From positions 1-64,000 of the forward strand of contig JACPOB010000081.1 of NCBI GenBank assembly GCA_016185145.1: 64,000 nt of DNA. The letters run 5' to 3'. Position 1 is the stretch's first letter. Each line of letters starts with the position of its first letter. The DNA comes from Rhodospirillales bacterium (GTDB lineage: Bacteria; Pseudomonadota; Alphaproteobacteria; Reyranellales; Reyranellaceae). Below, in pieces: positions 27,267 to 36,823 of this stretch. The position numbers were made by a program, and so were the translations under genes. Below the pieces are notes generated by a model. It did no database searches, was not told where the DNA came from, and saw only the letters and a program-made list of their open reading frames with translations.

Positions 27267-29372
27267 GTGTACACGATAGCGGTCGATATCGGCGGCACCT
27301 TCACGGACGTGATCGCGATCGACAATCGCAACGGCGATACCGCCATGGGCAAGGCCCTGACTACGCCTGGCGACCTGCAGCAGGGCGTCCTCAACGGGCT
27401 TGCCGATGCTGCGGCGAACCTGTCGACGAGCGTGCCGGTGCTGCTCGGCAAGACCGAGCGCATGGTCCACGCCACGACCCAGTCCAGCAACGCCGTGTTC
27501 GCGTTCAGCGGGGCGCGGACGGCCGTGCTCACCACGCGCGGCTTCGGCGACACGCTGACCATCATGCGCGCCACCGGCCGGGTGGCGGGGCTCAGCGTCT
27601 TCGAGCGCCATCACTACCGGGCCACCGCCAAGCCGCGCCTGCTGGTCGACGAACGCGACATCTTCGAGATTCCCGAGCGGGTCGACGCCGAGGGCGAGGT
27701 CGTCACACCGCTGGACGAGGCCGAAGTGGCCCGCGTGGCGCGGCTCCTGGTGGAGCGGGGCTACGAAGCGGTCGCCGTCGCCTATCTCTTCTCGCACCAG
27801 AACCCGGCGCACGAGCGGCGCACCGCGGAGATCATCCGGCGCGAGGCGCCGCAGCTCTACGTTTCGGTCTCCGCCGATGTGGCGCCGGTCATGGGCGAGT
27901 ACGAGCGCAGCGCGACGGCGCTGTTCAACGCCTATGTCGGGCCGGTCATCGACAGCTACCTGTCGCGCCTCGAGCGGACGCTGGCCGACAACGGACTGAA
28001 GCAGAAGCTGCTCATCGTGCAGGCCAACGGCGGGCTCGCGACTGTGGCGCAAACCGTGCCGATCTACACGATCGAGTCCGGCCCGGCGGCCGGCGTCGTC
28101 GGCACGGCGCACATGGCCGAGCGGCTCGGCCATCGCAACATCATCGCCACGGACGTGGGCGGCACGACCTTCAAGGTGGCCATCGTCGAGAGCGGAGCCT
28201 GGAGCTACAGCACGCAGACCGTGCTCAACCAGTACCAGCTGCGCCTGCCGATGATCGACCTCGCCTCGATCGGCGCCGGCGGCGGCTCGATCGCCTGGGT
28301 CGACGGCCAGCGCCTGCGCATCGGCCCCAAGAGCGCATCGGCCGATCCGGGACCCGCCTGCTACGGGCTGGGCGGCACCGAGCCGACCGTCACCGACGCC
28401 GACGTGGTGCTGGGCTACATCGCTCCCGATAATTTCCTCGGCGGCCGCATGAAGCTGCATCGCGACCGCGCGCTGGATGCGATCCGCACCCGCATCGCCG
28501 ATCCGCTGTTCGGCGGCGACGTGATCGCCGCCGCAGCGGGCATCCGCAAGGTGGTCGACAGCCAGATGGCCGACCTCATCCGCAAGTGCACACTGGAGCG
28601 CGGCTACGATCCGCGCGACTTCGTGATGATGGCCTATGGCGGGGCAGGGCCGGTGCATGCCGCCTCCTACGCGGCCGAAGCCGGCGCCACCAAGCTGCTG
28701 GTGCCGTATTTCGCGACCGTGCATTCGGCCTATGGCGCGGTGTTGTCGGACATCCGCTTCAGCCTGCAATTCTCCGAGCCCATCGTGCTGCCCAACGATG
28801 CGGCGCGCATCGAGAAGATCTTCAAGGACATGGAGGCCAAGGGCACCGAGGCGCTGGAGCGCGCCGACGTGCCGCCGGCCAACCGGCGCTACGACCGCTG
28901 GGTCGAGGCGCGCTATCGCCGCCAGGTCCACCAGCTGCGCATTCCCGCGCCTGCCGTCATCGACGAGGCGGCGCTCGGTCCGCTGGCTCGCGCCTTCGAG
29001 CGCGAGTACGAGCGGTTGTTCGGGCCGGGCTCCGGCATGGCCGACGCCGGGATCGAGCTCGTCAACTACGGCGTCGATGCCGTCGGCGTGGTCGACAAGG
29101 CGCCGTGGAAGGAGGCGCCGCGCAGCGGCACCGTCGCCCCGTCATCGACGCGCGACGCTTATTGCCCGCTGCGGCAGGCCATGGTGCCGACGCCGATCTA
29201 TGACGGGCCGAGCCTGCCGCCCGGCACTGAGATCGCGGGCCCCGCGGTCATCGAGCATCCCGGCACGACGATCGTGGTGCTGGCGGGCCAGGGCGCCGCC
29301 ATCGACGCCTTCCGCCACACCCACATCACCATCGCCAGCAACGACAAGGGAGGCCGCGGTGGCCGCCAGTAA
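27267..29372 (+). CDS. hyuA: Hydantoinase/oxoprolinase subunit A
   Basis: A 701-residue ATP-dependent hydantoinase/oxoprolinase/acetone-carboxylase beta-type subunit, from GTG 27267. The actin-like phosphate loops are visible: YTIAVDIGGTFTDVIA at the N-terminus and IIATDVGGTTFKVAIVE in the middle, with SIGAGGGSIAWVD and DPGPACYGLGGTEPTVTDA further on. It uses ATP to activate the carbonyl of a cyclic amide or ketone. First gene of an 11-gene operon; the B subunit follows with a 14-base overlap. Confidence 0.93.
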   Translation: MYTIAVDIGGTFTDVIAIDNRNGDTAMGKALTTPGDLQQGVLNGLADAAANLSTSVPVLLGKTERMVHATTQSSNAVFAFSGARTAVLTTRGFGDTLTIMRATGRVAGLSVFERHHYRATAKPRLLVDERDIFEIPERVDAEGEVVTPLDEAEVARVARLLVERGYEAVAVAYLFSHQNPAHERRTAEIIRREAPQLYVSVSADVAPVMGEYERSATALFNAYVGPVIDSYLSRLERTLADNGLKQKLLIVQANGGLATVAQTVPIYTIESGPAAGVVGTAHMAERLGHRNIIATDVGGTTFKVAIVESGAWSYSTQTVLNQYQLRLPMIDLASIGAGGGSIAWVDGQRLRIGPKSASADPGPACYGLGGTEPTVTDADVVLGYIAPDNFLGGRMKLHRDRALDAIRTRIADPLFGGDVIAAAAGIRKVVDSQMADLIRKCTLERGYDPRDFVMMAYGGAGPVHAASYAAEAGATKLLVPYFATVHSAYGAVLSDIRFSLQFSEPIVLPNDAARIEKIFKDMEAKGTEALERADVPPANRRYDRWVEARYRRQVHQLRIPAPAVIDEAALGPLARAFEREYERLFGPGSGMADAGIELVNYGVDAVGVVDKAPWKEAPRSGTVAPSSTRDAYCPLRQAMVPTPIYDGPSLPPGTEIAGPAVIEHPGTTIVVLAGQGAAIDAFRHTHITIASNDKGGRGGRQ

Positions 29373-31563
29373 TTCGCGGATCGATCCGGTCACCTTCGAG
29401 GTGCTGAACCATCGCCTGCTCAGCATCACCGAGGAGATGGGCATCCAGTACATGCGGTGCTCCGGCTCCAACGTCCTGATCACCGGCAACGATGCGGCGA
29501 CCGCCATCATGCAGCCGGACGGCGCGCTGGTCTCGGTGGGGCCGTACATCGTGACCCAGGGCAACGTGCTGCCGCTGATCGTCGACAGCACCAAGCGGCT
29601 CAGCACCGACGTCGGCATCAACGACGGCGACATCTTCATCTGCAACGATCCCTATCTCGGCGCCATCCATCATCCGGACTTCGCCACCGTCGCTCCCATC
29701 TACTGGAAGGACGAGCTGATCGGCTGGATCGGCGCCTCGGGCCACCAGCTCGACACGGGCGGCATGGATCCCGGCGGCTTCTCCATCAAGGTGGTCGACG
29801 TGCACCAGGAGGGCCTCCGCATGCCGCCGGTCAAGCTGGTGGACCGCGGCACCATGCGTGAGGACGTGCTGCGCTGGATCATGAACCAGGTGCGCGACCC
29901 GCTGGTCGGCCTCGACGTGAAGGGCCAGGTCGCCGCTCTCAACACCGGTCGCCGGCGCATCATCGAGCTGATCGAAAGCTGGGGCGTCGACACGGTGAAG
30001 GCGGTCATGGCCCAGTCGATCGACCATGCCCGCGAGAAGCTCAGGAAGCGGCTCGGCGAGCTGCCCGACGGCGTGTGGCGCGACGTGCAGTACATCGACC
30101 ATGACGGCCACGAGACCAAGATCTACCAGATCGTCTGCACCATGACGAAGAAGGGCGAGGCGCTGACCTTCGACTTCGAAGGCACCAGCCCCAACGCCCG
30201 CGGCCTCATCAACTCGACCTATTCGGGACTGCAGGCGGCGGTGCTGTCGGCGGTCTACATCAACCTGTGCTGGGACATCCCGTGGAACCGCGGCGTGCGC
30301 GACTGCATCGAGCTCGTCACCAAGCCCGGCACGGTCAACAACTGCGCCTATCCGGCGCCGTGCGCCATGGCCACCATCTCTGCGGTGATCGTCACGATCG
30401 ACGCCTCGTGGCGCTGCCTGTCGCAGATGCTGATGGCCGACGAGCGCTATCGCGAGCAGTCGATGGCGGTGTGGTCGGGCACGTCGATGGCGCCGATCTT
30501 CGCCGGCACCAGCCAGCACGGCTTTCCTTTCGCCGCCACCGAGATGAGCCACTTCGGCGGCGGCGGCGGCGCGCGCACCTACGACGACGGCGTCGATACG
30601 GCGGGCATCGTGTTCAACACGACGCCCAACATGCCCAACATCGAGGACCAGGAATCGGAATACCCGGTCCTCTATCTCTTCCGCCGCCACCTGCGGGATT
30701 CCGGCGGCCCCGGCCGCTATCGCGGCGGACGCTCGGCGGAGCTCGCCTACACGGTGCACAAGGCGCCGGACAATCGGCTCGACGGGCTGTTCGCCGGCAC
30801 CGGCGCGGAAATGCCGAACGCCATCGGCATCGGCGGCGGCATGCCGGGTGCGGCGATCCGCATTGCGCGCGTCCTCGGCACGGACATCGCGGCGCGCGTG
30901 CGTGACGGCGCCCCGCTGCCCGACGCGCTGGAGGGGATCCAGGGCAGACTCGAGATCTTGCCGCCCAAGCATACGCGCTCGTCGATGGATCTGGGCGACG
31001 TCTGGTACCACAGCTGGCAGGCCGGCGGCGGCTACGGCGATCCGCTGCGCCGCGACCCCGAACGCGTGGCGATGGACGTGCGGCGCAAGGCCGTATCGGC
31101 GGGCGCGGCGGCGGATATCTATGGCGTGGTCCTGGGCGGCGACGGCGCCTGCGACGTGACGGCAACCGAGGCGCGTCGCGTGGAGCTGCGGCAGGCCCGC
31201 CTGAAGCAGGCCGTCACACCGGACCTCGGCGATGCCGTCATGACGTTCGCCGGATCGGGACGGCGGTCGGTCGCCGAGACGCTCGCGATCGATTTCGACA
31301 AGGGCACCGTGGCCTGCGGCGACTGCGGCCACGTCCATTGCCGGCCGCAGGACAATCTCCTGAATCACCTGCGCGAGGTGAAGGCGCCGCTGCACACGGC
31401 GGGACCGGTGCGCGGCGAGGACTACGACGTCGGCCGCTTCCGCCTGCGCCAGCTCTGCTGCAGCAACTGCGGCAGCCTGGTCGACGTGCAGGTGGCGCTC
31501 GACGGCGCGCCGAGGCCGTACTTCCGCATCGACGACTGGCCGGTCGCGGCCGCTGCAGAATAG
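29359..31563 (+). CDS. hyuB: Hydantoinase/oxoprolinase subunit B fused to an acetone carboxylase gamma-like domain
   Basis: A 734-residue protein from GTG 29359, which has GGGAGG just upstream and lies inside the end of hyuA. Residues 1-about 600 are a HyuB/acetone-carboxylase-alpha subunit (RIDPVTFEVLNHRLLSITEE, NDGDIFICNDPYLGAIHHPD, ATEMSHFGGGGGARTYD). The last about 115 residues add a four-cysteine domain, CGDCGH ... CCSNCGSLVDV, resembling the zinc-binding acetone carboxylase gamma subunit, normally a separate protein. The fusion hints that this complex may handle a ketone/keto acid or carboxylate its product rather than simply open a hydantoin. Confidence 0.88.
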   Translation: MAASNSRIDPVTFEVLNHRLLSITEEMGIQYMRCSGSNVLITGNDAATAIMQPDGALVSVGPYIVTQGNVLPLIVDSTKRLSTDVGINDGDIFICNDPYLGAIHHPDFATVAPIYWKDELIGWIGASGHQLDTGGMDPGGFSIKVVDVHQEGLRMPPVKLVDRGTMREDVLRWIMNQVRDPLVGLDVKGQVAALNTGRRRIIELIESWGVDTVKAVMAQSIDHAREKLRKRLGELPDGVWRDVQYIDHDGHETKIYQIVCTMTKKGEALTFDFEGTSPNARGLINSTYSGLQAAVLSAVYINLCWDIPWNRGVRDCIELVTKPGTVNNCAYPAPCAMATISAVIVTIDASWRCLSQMLMADERYREQSMAVWSGTSMAPIFAGTSQHGFPFAATEMSHFGGGGGARTYDDGVDTAGIVFNTTPNMPNIEDQESEYPVLYLFRRHLRDSGGPGRYRGGRSAELAYTVHKAPDNRLDGLFAGTGAEMPNAIGIGGGMPGAAIRIARVLGTDIAARVRDGAPLPDALEGIQGRLEILPPKHTRSSMDLGDVWYHSWQAGGGYGDPLRRDPERVAMDVRRKAVSAGAAADIYGVVLGGDGACDVTATEARRVELRQARLKQAVTPDLGDAVMTFAGSGRRSVAETLAIDFDKGTVACGDCGHVHCRPQDNLLNHLREVKAPLHTAGPVRGEDYDVGRFRLRQLCCSNCGSLVDVQVALDGAPRPYFRIDDWPVAAAAE

Positions 31564-31572
31564 GGATCGACA

Positions 31573-32427
31573 ATGCTGGTACGTTTTTCCAAGGACAAGG
31601 CGTCGCGGCTTCGCACCGGGCTGGCGATCGGCGATCGCGTGCACGACATCAGCGCGCGCTACCCGACGGTGGCGCACTTCGTTGCCGCCCATCCCGACGG
31701 CTGGGACGGCAGGACCCTCGACCTTTCCGGCACGGAGAGCCACCCGGCGGCAGGCGTCCATCTCGGCCCGCCGGTCGACGACGGCGCGTCGGTCTACCTG
31801 GTTGGGGCCAACTACAAGAAGCACGCGGAAGAGGCCGGGCTCGACGTCCCGGCCAGTCCCGTGATCTTCATGAAGCCGACGACCGCGCTGGTCGGGCCGC
31901 ACGATCCGATCCAGCTGCCGCCGATCTCCTCGGAGATGGACTACGAAGGCGAGCTTGCCGTCATGATCGGTCGCGAAGCGTGCCGCGTCAGCAAGGAGGA
32001 TGCGCCGCGCCATGTGGCCGGCCTCACGGTGGTCAACGACGTGACGGCGCGCGACCTGCAATGGGTGATGCTGGGCAAGAACCGCATCGTCGACTGGCTG
32101 TCGAGCAAGGCGCTGGACAAGAGCACGCCGGTCGGCCCAGGCATCGCCAGCCGCACGGTGGCCGCCGACCCGCACAAGCTCAGGCTCACCACCGACCTCA
32201 ACGGCCAGCGCATGCAGGACGGCGAGACCTCGATGATGGTGTTCTCGATCTGGCAGCTCATCGAGTTCCTGTCGGCGCGCGTGACCTTGCGGCCGGGCGA
32301 CATACTGTCCACCGGCACCCCGGTCGGCGTCGGCGGCTTCCGCAAGATCTTCCTCAAGGCCGGCGACAGGCTGCGCATCGAGGTCGAGCATGTCGGCGTC
32401 CTCGACAATCCGGTGGCGAAAGCCTGA
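31573..32427 (+). CDS. Fumarylacetoacetate hydrolase (FAH) family protein
   Basis: A 284-residue FAH-fold enzyme. The metal-binding acidic residues are in SEMDYEGELAVMIGREA (ExE) and FVNDVTARD-like VVNDVTARDLQW, with the conserved GPGI and LSTGTPVGVGGFRKIFLKAGD loop near the end. Members hydrolyse or decarboxylate beta-keto/acylpyruvate acids, often as the last ring-cleavage step. Ten bases after hyuB in the same operon. Signal peptide absent. Confidence 0.92.
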   Translation: MLVRFSKDKASRLRTGLAIGDRVHDISARYPTVAHFVAAHPDGWDGRTLDLSGTESHPAAGVHLGPPVDDGASVYLVGANYKKHAEEAGLDVPASPVIFMKPTTALVGPHDPIQLPPISSEMDYEGELAVMIGREACRVSKEDAPRHVAGLTVVNDVTARDLQWVMLGKNRIVDWLSSKALDKSTPVGPGIASRTVAADPHKLRLTTDLNGQRMQDGETSMMVFSIWQLIEFLSARVTLRPGDILSTGTPVGVGGFRKIFLKAGDRLRIEVEHVGVLDNPVAKA

Positions 32428-32430
32428 ACC

Positions 32431-33189
32431 ATGTCCGACTTCGCCGGGAAGGTCGTCCTCGTGACTGGCGGCACGCGTGGCATCGGCCTGGAACTGGTGC
32501 GCGCCTTCGCGACGGCCGGGGCGATCGTGGCATTTTCCGGCAAGGCGGCGGAGACGGTGGAGGAGGGGCGACGGCAGCTGGACGGTGAGCCGGGCATGTC
32601 GGGCAGGCTGCATGGGTTCGTCGCCGAGCTCGCCGATCCCGCCGCGCCGCGCCGCCTGGTCGACGAGGTCGTTGCCGCCTGCGGCGGCATCGACGTGCTG
32701 GTGTGCAACGCCGGGCTCATCGGCAGCAACGATCTCTGGGCGCTGGAACCTGAGGAATGGGACCGCATCGTCGCCGTCAACCTGCGCGCGGCCTTCTTCT
32801 GTGCCCGCGAGGCGGCGGTTTCCATGCGGGCGCGCGGCGGCGGCAGCATCGTCAACATCGCATCGGTGGCCGGCCAGATCGGCGGCGCCGCGACCGGACC
32901 GGCCTATGTGGCATCGAAGGCAGGGATGATCGGGCTGACCAAGTCGCTCGCCCGGCACTTCGCCGCGTCGCACATCCGCGTCAATTGCGTGGCCCCGGCG
33001 GACATCGAGACCGACATGACCGCGGCCTGGCCGGACGAACTGCGCCAGCGCCTGAAGGCGATGACGCCGCTGGCACGATTCGGGCATGTCGGCGAGGTGT
33101 CGCAGGCGGTGCTGTACCTGGCCGGCGAGGGGGCGTCGTTCGTCACCGGCCACACGCTCAATGTCAATGGTGGGATCTACATGGGCTAA
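32431..33189 (+). CDS. SDR family oxidoreductase
   Basis: A 252-residue classical SDR: VTGGTRGIG at residues 11-19, LVCNAGLIG (NAG variant), NIASVAGQIG, YVASKAGM (YxxSK) and the end VTGHTLNVNGGIYMG. Three bases after the FAH stop. Its position between enzymes and transporter genes marks it as the operon's alcohol/keto redox step. Confidence 0.92.
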   Translation: MSDFAGKVVLVTGGTRGIGLELVRAFATAGAIVAFSGKAAETVEEGRRQLDGEPGMSGRLHGFVAELADPAAPRRLVDEVVAACGGIDVLVCNAGLIGSNDLWALEPEEWDRIVAVNLRAAFFCAREAAVSMRARGGGSIVNIASVAGQIGGAATGPAYVASKAGMIGLTKSLARHFAASHIRVNCVAPADIETDMTAAWPDELRQRLKAMTPLARFGHVGEVSQAVLYLAGEGASFVTGHTLNVNGGIYMG

Positions 33190-33211
33190 CAGTGAGGAAA
33201 GGGGAGTCGTC

Positions 33212-34468
33212 ATGTCAGTCACGCGTCGTCGTCTAGTCTTAGCAGGGGCCATGCTGCCGTTGGTCGGGAGGCAGGCATTCGCCGCCGAACCGGTCAAGGT
33301 CGGCGCGCTCTATCCGTTGTCCGGCCAGGTCGCGAAGTCCGGCGAGGACACGCTGAACGGCATCCGTCTCGCCGTCGACATCATCAACAAGAAGTATCCC
33401 GACCTGAAGATGCCGCTGGCGGCCGACGAGGGCCTGCCCGGTCTGGGCGGCGCGCCGATCGAGCTGATCGCGGCCGATCACCAGGGCTCGCCCGAAACCG
33501 GCGCGGCCGAGGCCGAGCGGCTGATCGTGCAGCGCAAGGTCGCGGCGCTGGTCGGCGCCTTCCACAGCTCGGTAGCGGCGACGTCCAGCCAGGTCGCCGA
33601 GCGCATGCAGACGCCGTACCTGTCGGGCGAGTCGGAAGCGACGCCTCTCACCGAGCGCGGCTATCGCTGGTTCTTCCGCACCACGCCGAGCTCGCGCACG
33701 CAGGCGCGCGACTTCTTCACCTTCCTGCGCGACATCAACAAGACGCACAACAATTCGGTCAAGTCGATCGCCGTCGTGCACGAGAGCACGCTGTGGGGCC
33801 AGGAGTTCGCCAAATCGGTCGACGGCTATTTCGCCGAGTTCCCGGAATTCAAGAAGTCGATCGTGGTCGGCTACCAGCAGGGCACGGCCGACGTCACCAG
33901 CGAGGTGCAGAAGCTGATCGCCGCCAAGCCCGATGCGGTGTTCCATGCCTCGTACGACGCCGAGGCCATCCTGTTCGCGCGCACCTACAAGCAGTACGGC
34001 TTCAACCCGCAGGGCATCCTGGCGATCGGCGCTTCGTTCGGTTCGAATGCCTTCCGCGATGCGCTGGGGGCGGACTCCAACTACTTCTTCGTGCGCGAGC
34101 ACTGGTCGCGCGACCTTGCCGACCGCAATCCGCTGGTCGGCCAGATCGCCAAGATGTATCGCGACCGCTACGGCAAGGACATGGACGGCACGCCGGCCCG
34201 CGCCTTCACGGCCATGATGGTCCTGGCCGATGCGATCAACCGTGCCAAGTCGACCGACCGCGAGAAGATCCGCGAGGCGCTCGCCGCCACCGACATCAAG
34301 GGCGACGCGCTGATCATGCCGTGGGAGGGTGTGAAGTTCGACAAGACCGGCCAGAACATCCTGACACGCGGCATCTTCGTGCAGACCCTCGACGGCACGC
34401 CGAAGATGGTCTGGCCGGCGGACTTCGCCGTCGCCAAGCTGGTCTGGCCGCGGCCGGCCTGGCGCTGA
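33212..34468 (+). CDS. ABC transporter substrate-binding protein (Liv-type)
   Basis: A 418-residue type I periplasmic binding protein. The ATG at 33212, behind AAAGGGGAGTCGTC, gives a Tat-style signal (TRRRLVLAGAM) ending at AFAA, then VKVGALYPLSGQVAKSGEDT. The acidic/serine pocket residues fit an amide or amino-acid-like ligand, but the specificity cannot be read. It is the receptor of the LivHMGF-type importer encoded downstream. Confidence 0.92.
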   Translation: MSVTRRRLVLAGAMLPLVGRQAFAAEPVKVGALYPLSGQVAKSGEDTLNGIRLAVDIINKKYPDLKMPLAADEGLPGLGGAPIELIAADHQGSPETGAAEAERLIVQRKVAALVGAFHSSVAATSSQVAERMQTPYLSGESEATPLTERGYRWFFRTTPSSRTQARDFFTFLRDINKTHNNSVKSIAVVHESTLWGQEFAKSVDGYFAEFPEFKKSIVVGYQQGTADVTSEVQKLIAAKPDAVFHASYDAEAILFARTYKQYGFNPQGILAIGASFGSNAFRDALGADSNYFFVREHWSRDLADRNPLVGQIAKMYRDRYGKDMDGTPARAFTAMMVLADAINRAKSTDREKIREALAATDIKGDALIMPWEGVKFDKTGQNILTRGIFVQTLDGTPKMVWPADFAVAKLVWPRPAWR

Positions 34469-34507
34469 GAGCGGACGGAGCGATGGTGAAGCGCGATCGG
34501 GGAAGCC

Positions 34508-35374
34508 ATGTCTGAGCAGTTGATCATCCAATTGCTCGTGAGCGGCCTGGGCATGGGCTTCATCTTCGCCCTGATCGCGATCGGCCTGACGCTGATCTAC
34601 GGCGTCATGGGCGTGGTGAACTTCGCCCATGGCGAGTTCATCATGCTGGGCATGTACGCGACCTACCTGGCGTACGTGACCTGGGGCGTCGATCCGGTGC
34701 TCAGCCTGCCGTTCGTCGTCGTCTTGATGTTCTGCTTCGGGCTGGTCGTCTACTACCTGCTGATCCGCCGCGTGCTGCAGGGCAGCATGCAGTCGCAGAT
34801 CTTCGCCACCTTCGGTCTGATGGTGTTCCTGCAGGCCGCGGCGCAGTTCGTGATGGGCGCCGACTACTTCGCCGTGCGCAACAGCTGGCTGTCGGGCGTG
34901 GTGAAGCTGGGCGGCGTCGTGCTTCCCGTTCCCCAGATCGCCGCCGTCGTCGGCGCCTCGCTGGCGACGGTGCTGCTGTACCTCCTGGTCTTCCGGACGT
35001 CGGTCGGCCGCCAGCTGCGGGCGGCATCGCAGGACGCCCAGGCGGCGGCGACCCTCGGCATCAACGTATCGCTGATGTACGCCTTCGCCTGGGGCATCGG
35101 CGCGGCGTGCGTCGGCGTCGCGGCCTCCCTGCTGGCCAACTTCTACTACATATTCCCGCGCGTCGGCGCGGTGTTCGTGCTGCTGGCCTATGTCGCCGTG
35201 GCGCTGGGCGGCTTCGGCTCGATCCACGGTGCGCTGCTGGCCGGCGTCCTGATCGGCCTGATGCAGGTGGTGATCGGCTTCTTCGTCAGCTCGGAGCTGA
35301 AGTACGTGCCGGTCTACCTGCTCTATCTCGCCGTGGTGCTGCTGCGCCCGCGCGGCCTGTTCGGGCGAAGCTAG
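34508..35374 (+). CDS. livH: Branched-chain amino acid-type ABC permease, LivH-like
   Basis: A 288-residue inner-membrane permease with about eight helices. IFALIAIGLTLIYGVMGVVNFAHGEFIMLG is the LivH hallmark (shown here as FALIAIGLTLIYG plus GVVNFAHGEF), and the coupling segment RQLRAASQDAQAAATLGIN contacts the ATPases. It starts 39 bases after the binding protein gene. Confidence 0.93.
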   Translation: MSEQLIIQLLVSGLGMGFIFALIAIGLTLIYGVMGVVNFAHGEFIMLGMYATYLAYVTWGVDPVLSLPFVVVLMFCFGLVVYYLLIRRVLQGSMQSQIFATFGLMVFLQAAAQFVMGADYFAVRNSWLSGVVKLGGVVLPVPQIAAVVGASLATVLLYLLVFRTSVGRQLRAASQDAQAAATLGINVSLMYAFAWGIGAACVGVAASLLANFYYIFPRVGAVFVLLAYVAVALGGFGSIHGALLAGVLIGLMQVVIGFFVSSELKYVPVYLLYLAVVLLRPRGLFGRS

Positions 35375-35376
35375 AC

Positions 35377-36390
35377 ATGGTCCAGCCAACGACCGCGCCG
35401 TCGCGCTCACCCCTCGTCGCTCTCCTCGTCGTGGGCGCGATCCTGCTCCTCCTGCCGCTGGCCATCGCCGACCGGCCCTTCGAGCTGCGCATGGCCACGC
35501 TGGTCCTGCTGTTCGCCACCATGGGGCAAGGCTGGAACGTGCTGGGCGGCTATGGCGGGCAGATCTCGATCGGCCATGGCCTCTATTTCGGCCTGGGCGC
35601 CTATACCTCGGCCGTCCTGTCGGTGAAGTTCGGCGTCAATCCCTGGCTCGGCCTGCCGCTGGCGATCCTGGTGCCGACCCTGTGCGCGGTCGCCATCGGC
35701 ATTCCCTGCTTCAGGCTGCGCGGACACTACTTCGTCATCGCCACCCTGGTGGTGGCCGAATCGGTGTTCCAGGTGTTCACCGTGTGGGACTGGGTCGGCG
35801 CCGCGATCGGCCTCGAGCTGCCGGTGCGGCCCGACGGCTGGCTGAACTTCCAGTTCCATCGCGACAAGACGCCTTACTATTACCTGGCGCTCGGGTTGCT
35901 GGCCGTGGTGACCTTCGGCATTTGGCGCATGGGGCAGTCGCGGCTGGGCTTCCTGCTGCGCGCCGTGCGCGACGACGAGGAGGCGCTGCGCAGCCTCGGC
36001 TTCTCGCCGCAGGTCTACAAGTCCATCGCCATGGCGATCAGCGCCGCGATCCTGGGCGCCGCCGGCATGTTCCATGCGCAGTACGTGCTGTTCGTCGACC
36101 CGTTCAGTGTGCTGGGGCTGCATCTGTCGGTGCTGGTGGCGCTGTTCGCCATCCTCGGCGGGTCGGGCACCCTGTTCGGTCCGATCCTGGGAGCGGCCAT
36201 CCTGGTGCCGCTGTCGGAGTATTCGCGCGTCGCCTTCTCGGGAAGCGGCCGCAATGTCGATCTGCTGATCTACGGATTCCTGATCATGGTTATCGCGGTC
36301 TATCGACCGGACGGCCTGATCGGTTGGCTGAGCCGGTTGACCGGCTCCAGGCGCCGTGCCGGCGCTTCCATGAAAGGACAGGGTCAATGA
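35377..36390 (+). CDS. livM: Branched-chain amino acid-type ABC permease, LivM-like
   Basis: A 337-residue permease that pairs with LivH. GYGGQISIGHGLYFGLGAYT is the LivM signature, and LLRAVRDDEEALRSLGFSPQ is the coupling helix region. The ATG at 35377 is two bases after the livH stop, and its stop overlaps the DUF3830 start (ATGA). Confidence 0.93.
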   Translation: MVQPTTAPSRSPLVALLVVGAILLLLPLAIADRPFELRMATLVLLFATMGQGWNVLGGYGGQISIGHGLYFGLGAYTSAVLSVKFGVNPWLGLPLAILVPTLCAVAIGIPCFRLRGHYFVIATLVVAESVFQVFTVWDWVGAAIGLELPVRPDGWLNFQFHRDKTPYYYLALGLLAVVTFGIWRMGQSRLGFLLRAVRDDEEALRSLGFSPQVYKSIAMAISAAILGAAGMFHAQYVLFVDPFSVLGLHLSVLVALFAILGGSGTLFGPILGAAILVPLSEYSRVAFSGSGRNVDLLIYGFLIMVIAVYRPDGLIGWLSRLTGSRRRAGASMKGQGQ

Positions 36391-36821
36391 AGTTCGAGAT
36401 CACCTTCAAGCGCGGCGGAACGCTCAGCATGACGACATTGGACGCGGCGCCCAAGACGGCGGCTGCGGTCAAGGCCGAGGCGCCGATCGAGACCATGGCC
36501 TACCAGGCGCGCTGGTCGGGCCGCGAGTTCGCCATGCCGGTCAACTTCAAGCACAAGCCGCCGCGCGAGCACCAGAGCATCCGCGCCAATATCGGCGACG
36601 TGATCTACTTCCAGGAGTGGCCCGACGCCTACGACCGGTCGGGCTTCGAGAATATCGGCATCTTCTACGGTGCGGAGATCGTGCGCGAGTGGCGCGGCGA
36701 TGCGCCGGTGAACGTGTTCGGCCGCATCGACCCCGCCCAGTACGACCTGCTGCGCGAGATCGGTGATCGCGTGTGGCGGCAGGGCGGCGAGCAGATCACG
36801 ATTCGCCTGGTCGAGGACTGA
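36387..36821 (+). CDS. DUF3830 family protein (cyclophilin-like fold)
   Basis: A 144-residue soluble protein of the DUF3830 family, which has a cyclophilin-like barrel. Signature segments are HQSIRANIGDVIYFQEWP, NIGIFYGAEIVREWRGDAPVN and FGRID near the end; the N-terminus KFEITFKRGGTLSMTTLDAAP is a typical strand pair. Function unknown. It lies between the permease and ATPase genes, overlapped by the former and two bases from the latter, so it is made at the same level as the transporter and may bind its substrate or a degradation intermediate. Confidence 0.88.
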   Translation: MKFEITFKRGGTLSMTTLDAAPKTAAAVKAEAPIETMAYQARWSGREFAMPVNFKHKPPREHQSIRANIGDVIYFQEWPDAYDRSGFENIGIFYGAEIVREWRGDAPVNVFGRIDPAQYDLLREIGDRVWRQGGEQITIRLVED

Positions 36822-36823
36822 GC

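Noticed and set aside
29326-33297. A 1323-residue open frame on the minus strand
   Set aside because: Lies opposite hyuA, hyuB, FAH and SDR genes, has no family motif and is Arg/His-rich as expected of an antisense frame in high-G+C DNA.
33239-35410. A 723-residue minus-strand frame
   Set aside because: Opposite the binding protein and LivH genes, which have clear family motifs; His/Asp/Gln-rich antisense composition.
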